From: JAAEQG01 sp023133475
GTDB taxonomy: Bacteria; Planctomycetota; Phycisphaerae; UBA1845
Length of the DNA: 14,074 nucleotides
Direction: 5' to 3'
Assembly (NCBI GenBank): GCA_030631415.1
Contig: DAOVLE010000140.1
Coordinates: forward strand, 1 to 14,074
Part shown: one piece after another, positions 5,384-11,922 of the stretch
How the letters are laid out: every line of letters begins with the position of its first letter
Position numbering within the stretch: the first letter of the stretch is position 1
Made by a program: the position numbers and the translations under genes
The notes under the pieces: model-generated
The model's database searches: none
Told to the model about the DNA's origin: nothing
What the model saw: the letters and a program-made list of their open reading frames with translations, nothing else

Positions 5384-5977
5384 TCATGTCGCAGACGCAA
5401 ACATCCGGCAGAGCAGTTCCATGGGCAGCCCAACCACATTGCTGAAACTGCCCTCGATGGACTCGACGAAGGGGTCGTGGTGGTCCTGAATGCCGTAGGC
5501 CCCCGCTTTGCCTTCCCATGCCCCACCGGCGAGGTACTCATCGAGTTCGTCGCTCGTCAATCGCCGCATGGTGACGCGGGTGACGTCGTGAGAGATGATC
5601 CGGTGTCGGCCGGCGGTGTCGAGCAAGGTGACCCCGGTTATCACCTGATGCGTGGTGTTCATCAAGCGGGTGAGTATTCGTCGTGCATCCGCCTGGTCCG
5701 CCGGTTTCCCGAACATCTCATCCCCATGTGCCACGATAGTGTCAGCCGCAAGAATCCAGCCGCCACGCACGATATCAGCCACCGCACAAGCCTTGAAATA
5801 ACTGAGTGCCTCAGCCGCCTGGGCCGCAGTGACGCTCTTGGGCAGGGTCTCGGGCTCGGGAATGGGGGGTTCGACCACCGTGAAGGCATAGCCGGCCTCA
5901 CGCAGCAGTTGGGCACGACGCGGGCTGGCGGATGCCAGAACCAACTCTCGGGCAATCTCCGCGGTTGAAATGCTCAT
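5384..5977 (-). CDS. maf: Maf family nucleoside triphosphate pyrophosphatase
   Basis: A 197-residue cytoplasmic house-cleaning enzyme of the Maf/YhdE/YceF group, which hydrolyses non-canonical or nucleoside triphosphates to monophosphates and pyrophosphate. The signature motifs are in order: LASASPRRAQLL (residues 14-25, phosphate-binding), LAADTIV (76-82, catalytic Asp79), GKP (90-92), a YGIQD motif near 165 and the closing GSFSNVVGLP near 178. Length is normal for the family. ATG 5977 gives the usual short lead before LASASPRR; the open frame to 6061 runs into the repeat-bearing spacer and is unlikely. No strong SD is visible. The small Sm-like gene follows 56 bp downstream. Confidence 0.92.
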   Translation of the reverse strand: MSISTAEIARELVLASASPRRAQLLREAGYAFTVVEPPIPEPETLPKSVTAAQAAEALSYFKACAVADIVRGGWILAADTIVAHGDEMFGKPADQADARRILTRLMNTTHQVITGVTLLDTAGRHRIISHDVTRVTMRRLTSDELDEYLAGGAWEGKAGAYGIQDHHDPFVESIEGSFSNVVGLPMELLCRMFASAT

Positions 5978-6045
5978 TGCCGATTCACGCTCAGGTGTGC
6001 CTCCCGCCCGAAGCCACCCGTTACCTGTGGTGCCCATTACCCATT

Positions 6046-6187
6046 GCGCTAGGCCCGGCATTTATGCCGGGTATTGGAGTGGTTGCCTTTGCCCCCCCAG
6101 TTTCGCCCCGCCGCCGAAGGCGGCGGGGCGAAACTGGGGGGGGCTTCGTTCGGCCTTTTCACCCGGCATAAATGCCGGGCCTAGCGC
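6046..6187. repeat. Nested perfect palindromes between cls and maf
   Basis: An outer 27-bp inverted repeat (6046-6072 with 6161-6187; arms begin GCGCTAGGCCCGGCATTTAT) surrounds an inner hairpin with a 24-bp perfect stem and a GAA loop (6092-6115 with 6119-6142; arm begins CCCCCCCAGTTTCGCCCCGC). Each outer arm is itself a palindrome (CCCGGCAT..ATGCCGGG). No U-tract follows on either strand. Confidence 0.95.
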
Positions 6188-6221
6188 GGAGCAGTGCGAT
6201 CCTCTATTCTGAAAACAGTTT

Positions 6222-6281
6222 GTAGGTCGGGTCCGCAGACCCGACTACAACCCATTGCGGCAGGTTTTTAACCTGCCCTAC
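6222..6281. repeat. Two further stem-loop repeats of the GTAGG type downstream of cls
   Basis: GTAGGTCGGGTC (6222-6233) pairs with GACCCGACTAC (6238-6248) with one bulge. GGCAGGTT (6259-6266) pairs with AACCTGCC (6270-6277) and is followed by CTAC, as in the GGCGGGT family. These and the nested palindromes fill most of the 329-bp spacer 5978-6306; nothing else is seen there. Confidence 0.85.
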
Positions 6282-6306
6282 ACCAGTCACATTCACCACC
6301 ACATTG

Positions 6307-7752
6307 TTACAGCAACGGCGAAGCCAACCGGGCCAGCCCCAGCGAAAGCGTCTCCCGAAAAGTCCACGCACTCCGCCTGGTCGGCTGGACCCGCTTCGAT
6401 TGGGCCAACAGCATCTCGAAGTCGTTCTGAAGAGTGCGGGCCAACTCCGCATCGTACAGGATAGTGGTCACCTCGAAGTTCAGTTTGAAACTGCGTTCGT
6501 CCATGTTGGCGGAGCCCAGCAAGGCCCACGATTCGTCCACCACCACCACCTTCGAGTGTAACATACCCAGGTCGTATTCGTAAATCTCGACTCCGGCACC
6601 AGCCAGTTCCTCATAGTAGCTGCGTGCGGCCCAGAGAACCACCCGGTGGTCCGATCGTGACGGAATCATAAGCCGCACCCGAACCCCACGATATGCCGCG
6701 GATTGAATGGCCAACACCATCGCCATGTCCGGGACGAAATAGGGAGTGGCGATGCAGATCGATTGTTTTGCGGCTGCGAAGGCGGCGAACAACAACTGGT
6801 GCATGGCGTTGACCCGGTCGTCGGGGCCGGAGGCGATCACCTGAACCGCCCGCTTGCCCGCACGTTGAGGAGTTGGGAAGTATTTGTCGTCCAGCAAATC
6901 AACCTTGGTTGCGTAGTGCCAGTCCTCGACGAAAATTTCCTGAAGCTGATGCACCGCCGGGCCGACGATCCGCATGTGTGTATCCCGCCAAGGCCCCAGC
7001 TTCTTGCGCCGCCCGAGGTATTCATCGCCGATGTTCTGGCTGCCGGTGAAACTGACCTTCCCGTCGATGACCGCCAGCTTGCGATGATTGCGGAAGTTCA
7101 CCCGCCAACGCCCTCGCCACGGAACTACCGGCAGACAAAACGCCAGCTCCACACCCCCCTCCTGAAAGCTGCGTTTGAAACTTCGAGGCCAACGCCAGCA
7201 TCCCACGTAGTCCAGCAGCAGCCGGCATTGCACACCCTGACGAACCTTGTTAATGAGCAAATCGCGCACGGCGTGGCCGGTCTCGTCCGGCTGGAAGATG
7301 TAGTATTCCATGTGCACGTGCGATTCCGCCGCCTCGATCGCCAGTTGACGGGCGAGGAAGGTTTTCTCGGCGTCCTGGTAGATGGTGACTTCGTTGCCAT
7401 GCGTAGGGGCATGGCGGCTGAATCGCGTGGCAAGGCTGACCAGGTTGCTCAGTTCCTCGGGGATTGGAACATTCTGCCGGGTGACGTGCACATCGCGTAG
7501 GGCGCCACTTCGGCGAGAAAGGCCCGGCACCAGCTTCTCCCTACGTCTCCGACGCCTTCTTCGCGTGCGCTTGAGGCGCGGTTCGCCGATCAGGAGGAAC
7601 AAAATCAACCCCACAACCGGCAACAGCAACAAGGCCAGAATCCATGCCAGCATGGCCCGTGGTTCCCGAGGCCGACGCAGCACCACCAGGATGGCACCGG
7701 CCACCAGAACCATATCCAGGACCGACAGTATCTTCCAAAGTATCGCGGGCAT
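6307..7752 (-). CDS. cls: Cardiolipin synthase (phospholipase D superfamily)
   Basis: A 481-residue membrane enzyme that joins phosphatidylglycerol molecules to cardiolipin. Two N-terminal membrane helices (about 7-26 and 34-56) are followed by a very basic stretch, RTRRRRRRRRR (about 62-72), probably on the cytoplasmic face. Two HKD phospholipase D motifs are complete: H223-x-K225-x4-D230 with GSQN at 237-240, and H399-x-K401-x4-D406 with GSAN at 413-416. Length and order are those of bacterial ClsA-type enzymes. The start ATG 7752 has no clear SD. The BtpA-family gene ends 40 bp upstream on the same strand, so the pair may be one operon. The stop is TAA. Confidence 0.93.
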   Translation of the reverse strand: MPAILWKILSVLDMVLVAGAILVVLRRPREPRAMLAWILALLLLPVVGLILFLLIGEPRLKRTRRRRRRRREKLVPGLSRRSGALRDVHVTRQNVPIPEELSNLVSLATRFSRHAPTHGNEVTIYQDAEKTFLARQLAIEAAESHVHMEYYIFQPDETGHAVRDLLINKVRQGVQCRLLLDYVGCWRWPRSFKRSFQEGGVELAFCLPVVPWRGRWRVNFRNHRKLAVIDGKVSFTGSQNIGDEYLGRRKKLGPWRDTHMRIVGPAVHQLQEIFVEDWHYATKVDLLDDKYFPTPQRAGKRAVQVIASGPDDRVNAMHQLLFAAFAAAKQSICIATPYFVPDMAMVLAIQSAAYRGVRVRLMIPSRSDHRVVLWAARSYYEELAGAGVEIYEYDLGMLHSKVVVVDESWALLGSANMDERSFKLNFEVTTILYDAELARTLQNDFEMLLAQSKRVQPTRRSAWTFRETLSLGLARLASPLL

Positions 7753-7792
7753 AGGCGTTCAAGCGGTGGTCTACTTGACCATCATGCCCAAG

Positions 7793-8602
7793 TCAAGTGC
7801 TTTTTGGTCGTGCAGCTTTCATGAAGGCGTTTGCCAGGGCGAGGTCAATGGGGAGATCGGTGTTGCCGCCGGGTTTGAGGCAGGAGCCGACGATGACACC
7901 GTCGGCAACTTCCAGAATCGCCCCGACGGTCTCGGGCGTGACGCCACTACCAGCCAGTAGCAACCGATCCGGCACTGTCCGGCGAACACGTTGCAACTCC
8001 TCCAGGTCCGCCGGTCGACCAGTGGTCGCACCGGAGACGATCAAGGCGTCCGCCTGCCCTCGATAGGCGGTCTCCTCCGCAGCCAGGGCAATGTCCGGTT
8101 GGCTGATGCAGACAGCATGCTTGACGTGCACGTCGGCGAAAATCTCGACGGTTGGGGCAATCCGTTGGCGGCAGCACAGCAGTTCGGCAGCTTGGCCTTG
8201 GATAAAGCCCTGATCCGTGGCGGAGACCCCCACCAGAATGTTGACGCGAACGAAATCGCCTCCGGCTGCGGCGGCGATCCCTAATGCGGCAAGGGCGTCG
8301 TTGCGGAGGGCATTCACGCCCACCGGCATACCAGCCGCCGACTTGACTTCAGCCACAACAATAGCCAGGGCGGCGGTGGTCCAGGGGGCTATCCGGGAGG
8401 CGGCGAACGGGGCATCGCCGAAATTCTCCACGATGAGGGCATCGAAGCCGGCTTCCCGCAACGTCCGGGCGTCACGGACGGCATGTTCAACCACCGCACC
8501 CATCTCCAGCCCATACCGCGGACTTCCCGGCAAGGGCGGAAGATGGCACATGCCGATCAGCAATGGTCTGGGCCAGCGGTTCACGTCAATCTTCAACGGC
8601 AT
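7793..8602 (-). CDS. BtpA/SgcQ family protein (TIM-barrel)
   Basis: A 269-residue protein of the BtpA/SgcQ family: LLIGMCHLPPLPGSPRY near the start, DALIVENFGDAPF, VNALRNDALAALGIAAAAGG, DVHVKHA, DALIVSGATTGRP and LLLAGSGVTPETV, ending with GSCLKPGG. The pattern is of a (beta/alpha)8 barrel with a phosphate-binding site in the last strands. In cyanobacteria BtpA affects photosystem I stability; in other bacteria the family is unassigned, so the function here is unknown. I chose ATG 8602, preceded by GGTGG; an upstream TTG at 8632 lies inside the GGACTTT repeat and is unlikely. The neighbours cls (downstream) and the GroES-like gene (upstream) are on the same strand. Confidence 0.88.
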   Translation of the reverse strand: MPLKIDVNRWPRPLLIGMCHLPPLPGSPRYGLEMGAVVEHAVRDARTLREAGFDALIVENFGDAPFAASRIAPWTTAALAIVVAEVKSAAGMPVGVNALRNDALAALGIAAAAGGDFVRVNILVGVSATDQGFIQGQAAELLCCRQRIAPTVEIFADVHVKHAVCISQPDIALAAEETAYRGQADALIVSGATTGRPADLEELQRVRRTVPDRLLLAGSGVTPETVGAILEVADGVIVGSCLKPGGNTDLPIDLALANAFMKAARPKST

Positions 8603-8625
8603 CTGGAAACCACCAACCAAGGACG

Positions 8626-8682
8626 AGTCCAAAGTCCCGTTGGGGTTTCTGACTTTGGACTTTGGACTAGGGACTTTGGACT
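8626..8682. repeat. GGACTTT-type element, copy 1
   Basis: A 13-bp perfect inverted repeat, AGTCCAAAGTCCC (8626-8638) with GGGACTTTGGACT (8670-8682). Read on the minus strand, about 55 bp is nearly identical to 11777-11826, including the middle segment GTCAGAAACC. It fills the spacer between the BtpA and GroES-like genes. Confidence 0.9.
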
Positions 8683-8688
8683 TATTAG

Positions 8689-9006
8689 CTATTTCGCCTT
8701 GCGGAAAACCGCCACGACATCCTCCACCGGCACGACGAAGAGCTGATTGTCAGCCTCAAAATCCACCGGGATGGCGTGCTTGGGGTTGAACAGGATGCGG
8801 TCATATTGCCGAATCGGGAAATCGTCGTCGTTCTCCACTTGGGCGGAGATTGCCACGATGCGGCCGGTCAGCACGGGAATCTCAACCGAATCGGGGAGTT
8901 CGATGCCTCCCTTGGTTTTCTTCTTGTCCTCATCCTTGCGGATAAGTACGCGGTCCCCGACGGGTTCGACCGTCTCCAGTTTGTTCTTGCTATCCTGTGC
9001 TACCAT
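8689..9006 (-). CDS. groES: GroES-like co-chaperonin
   Basis: A 105-residue GroES-fold protein. VEPVGDRVLIRKDEDKKKTK, then GGIELPDS, contains the mobile loop (GGIELP, residues about 33-38) that contacts GroEL, followed by the barrel strands GRIVAISAQVE, YDRILFNP and the final EDVVAVFRK. It would cap a GroEL ring and help folding. It has an N-terminal extension of about 10 residues and an acidic DDDFPIRQYD segment. No groEL lies next to it, so it may be one of several paralogues; an alternative is a specialised partner of a distant GroEL. ATG 9006 is preceded by GGTGG about 9 nt upstream. The stop is TAG. Confidence 0.85.
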   Translation of the reverse strand: MVAQDSKNKLETVEPVGDRVLIRKDEDKKKTKGGIELPDSVEIPVLTGRIVAISAQVENDDDFPIRQYDRILFNPKHAIPVDFEADNQLFVVPVEDVVAVFRKAK

Positions 9007-9132
9007 GATTCTGCCACCCGCCTGTTAAGCCAATCGCCTCCCTTGCCCCTCACGCATCTTAAGCACCGGCAACCATTTTAGACGCCAACCGCCCTTTTAG
9101 GCAATGGGCATCGGTAGTGTCAAAATGCCGGG

Positions 9133-9161
9133 TTGTTTCCAGATGACTGGTAGACTATACT
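9133..9161 (+). promoter_or_regulatory. Probable promoter of the DsbA-like gene
   Basis: TTGTTT (9133-9138) and TATACT (9156-9161) are 17 nt apart. The -10 box matches five of six, the -35 only three. Transcription would start near 9168, leaving a leader of about 60 nt before ATG 9227. Confidence 0.5.
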
Positions 9162-9226
9162 CCTGCGTTCGGATCAGACGCCGAGTTGGACGTGTAATGG
9201 AATAGTAGTTTGAATTCCAGGTAAAT

Positions 9227-10054
9227 ATGAAAGGTAGGAGTATGGTCAGGAATTGGACGAGATGGGCTTTGATGACGTCAGTTATGATGAGTGTGGTGGT
9301 GTGCACCGGCACTCGGGCGGTAGCGGACGAAAAAGGCGACGCTAATGCTGAGTTGATCAAAGCCATACAGGCGCTTCAGGCTGAGGTTGTTGCCCTCAAG
9401 GGCGAGGTGACGGCGGTTCGCAAAGATCAGGCACGGATTCTGACCGAGCTGAATGCCATCAAGCGCAGCCAAAAACCCTCCCAGAAAAGGCCCAAGAAGA
9501 AAGCGGATACCACCGTCTACAATGTAACAATTGGGTCATCACCGTTCCTCGGGCCGAAGAACGCCCCGGTCACGATCGTCGAGTTCGTGGACGTGCAGTG
9601 CCCGTTCTGCGGGAAGGAGTGGCCTAAGATTCAGCAGGCGCTCAAGGACTATCCCAAGGACGTGCGCGTGGTGTTCAAGCACTTCCCGCTGAGCTTCCAC
9701 AAGCAGGCCAAGCCGGCCCACGCTGCCATGCAGCTTGCTGCCCAGAAGAGCAACGACGCTTTCTGGCAGATGCACGACAAGATACTGGCCAACCGCAAGG
9801 ACCTGGCGGTCACTACCCTCCGGAAATATGCCGAGCAGATCGGCCTGGACCTCCAGAAATTCGACGAGGTGATGGGGGACGCCGCTCAGATCGATGCCCT
9901 GTTGGCGGCGGATATGGCTGAGGCCAAGAAGTGCAAAGTGCGTGGAACGCCCACGGTGCTGATCAACGGCCTCAAGCTGGCCAATCGCAACCCGAAGGGG
10001 TACAAGGATCGCATCGACCAGATACTCGCGGCAAAGAAAAAGGGCGGTAAATAG
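9227..10054 (+). CDS. Secreted DsbA-family thioredoxin-fold oxidoreductase
   Basis: A 275-residue protein. A Sec signal peptide (residues 1 to about 33, cleavage likely after AVA) sends it across the membrane. A coiled coil (about 40-80) and a basic Lys-rich linker (about 80-93) come before the thioredoxin-like domain. The active site is CPFC (125-128) after VTIVEFVDVQ, and the cis-proline loop is RGTPTVLING near 240, as in DsbA/DsbG-like and BdbD-like proteins. It probably forms or isomerises disulfides in exported proteins; direction cannot be told. The coiled coil may make it oligomeric or anchor it to another envelope protein. ATG 9242, with AAGG 7 nt upstream, is an alternative start that would still leave a leader. 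The stop is TAG. Confidence 0.88.
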   Translation: MKGRSMVRNWTRWALMTSVMMSVVVCTGTRAVADEKGDANAELIKAIQALQAEVVALKGEVTAVRKDQARILTELNAIKRSQKPSQKRPKKKADTTVYNVTIGSSPFLGPKNAPVTIVEFVDVQCPFCGKEWPKIQQALKDYPKDVRVVFKHFPLSFHKQAKPAHAAMQLAAQKSNDAFWQMHDKILANRKDLAVTTLRKYAEQIGLDLQKFDEVMGDAAQIDALLAADMAEAKKCKVRGTPTVLINGLKLANRNPKGYKDRIDQILAAKKKGGK

Positions 10055-10066
10055 AACCGTGTAGTG

Positions 10067-10148
10067 GCACCAGCGTCCCTGCCGGTGTAAATGTAGGGCG
10101 GGTTCTACCCGCCGTCCCACTGTGGATGGCGGGTGGAATTCGCCCTAT
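10067..10148. repeat. Repeat cluster downstream of the DsbA-like gene
   Basis: An imperfect inverted repeat, CACCAGC/GCCGGTG (about 10069-10088), is followed by a 21-bp palindrome copy at 10093-10113 (core GGCGGGTTCTACCCGCC) and an inverted copy at 10128-10148 with two changes. There is no U-tract. Confidence 0.85.
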
Positions 10149-10162
10149 TGTATTTCACGAAT

Positions 10163-10237
10163 CCGATCAGTACCGCGACCGTAAGGGAGCGGCCCTACTT
10201 GGATTGGCCGCTCCCTTACGGTCGCGGTACTGATCGG
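10163..10237. repeat. 32-bp perfect inverted repeat with 11-nt loop
   Basis: Arms 10163-10194 and 10206-10237 are perfectly complementary (left arm begins CCGATCAGTACCGCGACCGT). The same element occurs once, unpaired, at 2101-2130. It lies 54 bp upstream of the gatB start. Confidence 0.95.
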
Positions 10238-10262
10238 GAGGCCACGCCGGGAAATTGCGGAA

Positions 10263-10283
10263 GGCGGGTGGAACCCGCCCTAC
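10263..10283. repeat. GGCGGGT palindrome directly before gatB
   Basis: A full 21-bp copy (core GGCGGGTGGAACCCGCC) ends 7 nt before the gatB ATG and occupies the place of the Shine-Dalgarno sequence. Confidence 0.9.
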
Positions 10284-10290
10284 AGCCGAC

Positions 10291-11766
10291 ATGAGCACCC
10301 TCAAGATAACACCGTTGGTGGGCCTGGAAATCCACGTGCAGTTGGCTACCCGAAGCAAGCTCTTCTGTAACTGCACGGTGGAATTTGGGGCTAAGCCCAA
10401 TAGCCGCGTATGCCCGGTATGTCTCGGGATGCCGGGTGTGCTGCCGGTGATAAACAAGCGGGCATTGGACTTGTCCATCGCTGTCGGACTGGCATTGAAC
10501 TGCCGCATCACCCGCCACAGTAAATGGGACCGCAAAAGCTACTACTACCCCGACCTGCCCAAGAACTACCAGATCAGCCAATACGATCTACCTCTGGCCC
10601 ACGATGGGTATTTCGAGATTCCGTCGAACGGTTCGATGCGGCGGATTCGTATTCGCCGAGCACATATCGAGGAAGACGCGGGCAAGAATATCCACGACAC
10701 CCCCGGATGCACCCTGGTCGATCTCAACCGTGCGGGGACGCCGTTGTTGGAGATTGTCACCGAGCCGGACATTTCCTCGGCGAATGAGGCGCACACTTTC
10801 TGCACCGAGTTGCAGCGTCTGGTGACCTATCTGGGTGTCTCCGAAGGCTCGATGCAGAAGGGGCACATGCGTTTCGAGCCGAACATAAACGTGATCGTCG
10901 AGCACAGCGGGGTCGAATATCGGACCCCCATTGTCGAGGTCAAAAACCTCAACAGCTTCCGGGCGGTTCGATCCGCCATTGACTATGAGATTAGTCGCCA
11001 GGTGGCGGGCTGGGAGGCAGACAACGACTATGTGCTCGGCAATCGCCCCAATGAGAACCGCGGTTGGAACGACACCCGCCAGGTCACCGAATTTCAGCGC
11101 CCCAAGGAGGCGGCCCACGACTACCGCTACTTCCCCGACCCGGACCTGGTGCCGGTGGAGATAGACGATCACTGGTTGCAGCGGATCAGGAGCGAAGTAA
11201 CGGAGTTTCCGCTGGCCCGGCGTGGGCGGTTCGTTGCCCAATATGGCCTGACCGACGCAGACGCTGACACCATCGTGTCCGACCGGGCCACCGCCGATCT
11301 GTTTGAGGCAGTGCTTGATACCGGGGCGCCTGTTTCCATTGTGAGCAAGCAGTTTGTCAACATCTGGTTAAAGATAGCCAACGCACGTCATACAACCATG
11401 GCTCAACTGGGGGTGGATGCCCGGCGGATGGGCGAACTGGCGTCACTGGTGCAAGTGGGCACCGTCAGCCCCACCGCCGCCAACCAGATCGCCGAACGAA
11501 TGCCCGACACAGCCGACACACCCGAGGCGTTGGCAAATTCGATGGGGCTGGTTCAGGTGCAGGATATCAAAGCCATGGAGAAGTGGCTCGATGAAGTTTT
11601 CGCCGCTAACGAGAGGACGGTTCAAGACGCGTTGACCAAGCCAAAGAAAGCGTCCGGGTCGATAGGGTTCCTCCGCGGGCAGGTGATGCGGGTCTCGGGC
11701 GGAAAGGCTGACCCCGGACTGGCAGGGGAACTCATCGAAGAACGGCTCAAGAAGATGAGCGAGTAG
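10291..11766 (+). CDS. gatB: Asp-tRNA(Asn)/Glu-tRNA(Gln) amidotransferase subunit B
   Basis: A 491-residue subunit of GatCAB, which turns misacylated Glu-tRNA(Gln) or Asp-tRNA(Asn) into the correct amide form. The GatB kinase-like domain is complete: VGLEIHVQL (10-18), zinc-type cysteines C26, C28, C41 and C44 (FCNC, CPVCLGMPG), SYYYPDLPKNYQISQYDLPL, IEEDAGKN and LVDLNRAGTPLLEIVTEPD. The C-terminal YqeY-like tail domain with IGFLRGQVMR is present. gatA and gatC are not in the window. ATG 10291 matches the family start; upstream codons in frame lie in a repeat. No SD is visible, and a repeat palindrome ends 7 nt before the ATG. It ends TAG, with TGA three codons later. Confidence 0.97.
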   Translation: MSTLKITPLVGLEIHVQLATRSKLFCNCTVEFGAKPNSRVCPVCLGMPGVLPVINKRALDLSIAVGLALNCRITRHSKWDRKSYYYPDLPKNYQISQYDLPLAHDGYFEIPSNGSMRRIRIRRAHIEEDAGKNIHDTPGCTLVDLNRAGTPLLEIVTEPDISSANEAHTFCTELQRLVTYLGVSEGSMQKGHMRFEPNINVIVEHSGVEYRTPIVEVKNLNSFRAVRSAIDYEISRQVAGWEADNDYVLGNRPNENRGWNDTRQVTEFQRPKEAAHDYRYFPDPDLVPVEIDDHWLQRIRSEVTEFPLARRGRFVAQYGLTDADADTIVSDRATADLFEAVLDTGAPVSIVSKQFVNIWLKIANARHTTMAQLGVDARRMGELASLVQVGTVSPTAANQIAERMPDTADTPEALANSMGLVQVQDIKAMEKWLDEVFAANERTVQDALTKPKKASGSIGFLRGQVMRVSGGKADPGLAGELIEERLKKMSE

Positions 11767-11776
11767 CACCGCTGAT

Positions 11777-11869
11777 AAGTCCAAAGTCCCTAGTCCAAGG
11801 TCCAAAGTCAGAAACCAACGGGACTCTGGACCTTGGACCTTGGACTTTGGACTTTGGACTTTGGACCTT
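11777..11869. repeat. GGACTTT-type element, copy 2, with expanded heptamer array
   Basis: 11777-11826 matches copy 1 at 8626-8682 in inverse orientation. It is followed by six tandem heptamers, GGACCTT or GGACTTT, at 11828-11869. Copy 1 has no such run. It fills most of the spacer between gatB and the TPR gene, which holds nothing else visible. Confidence 0.9.
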
Positions 11870-11922
11870 ATGCCGCAACCGCGGGTCGCATGGTTCCGTG
11901 GTGTGTGTTAGCCTATCCCCAG

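Noticed and set aside
8603..8632. TTG start for the BtpA-family gene
   Set aside because: It lies in the GGACTTT element; ATG 8602 gives the usual family start.
10163..10237. Rho-independent terminator for the DsbA-like gene
   Set aside because: The hairpin has no U-tract on either strand and matches a dispersed repeat.
11833..11922. N-terminal extension of the TPR protein from a TTG start
   Set aside because: The first residues are encoded by GGACTTT heptamers and have no signal-peptide or family character.
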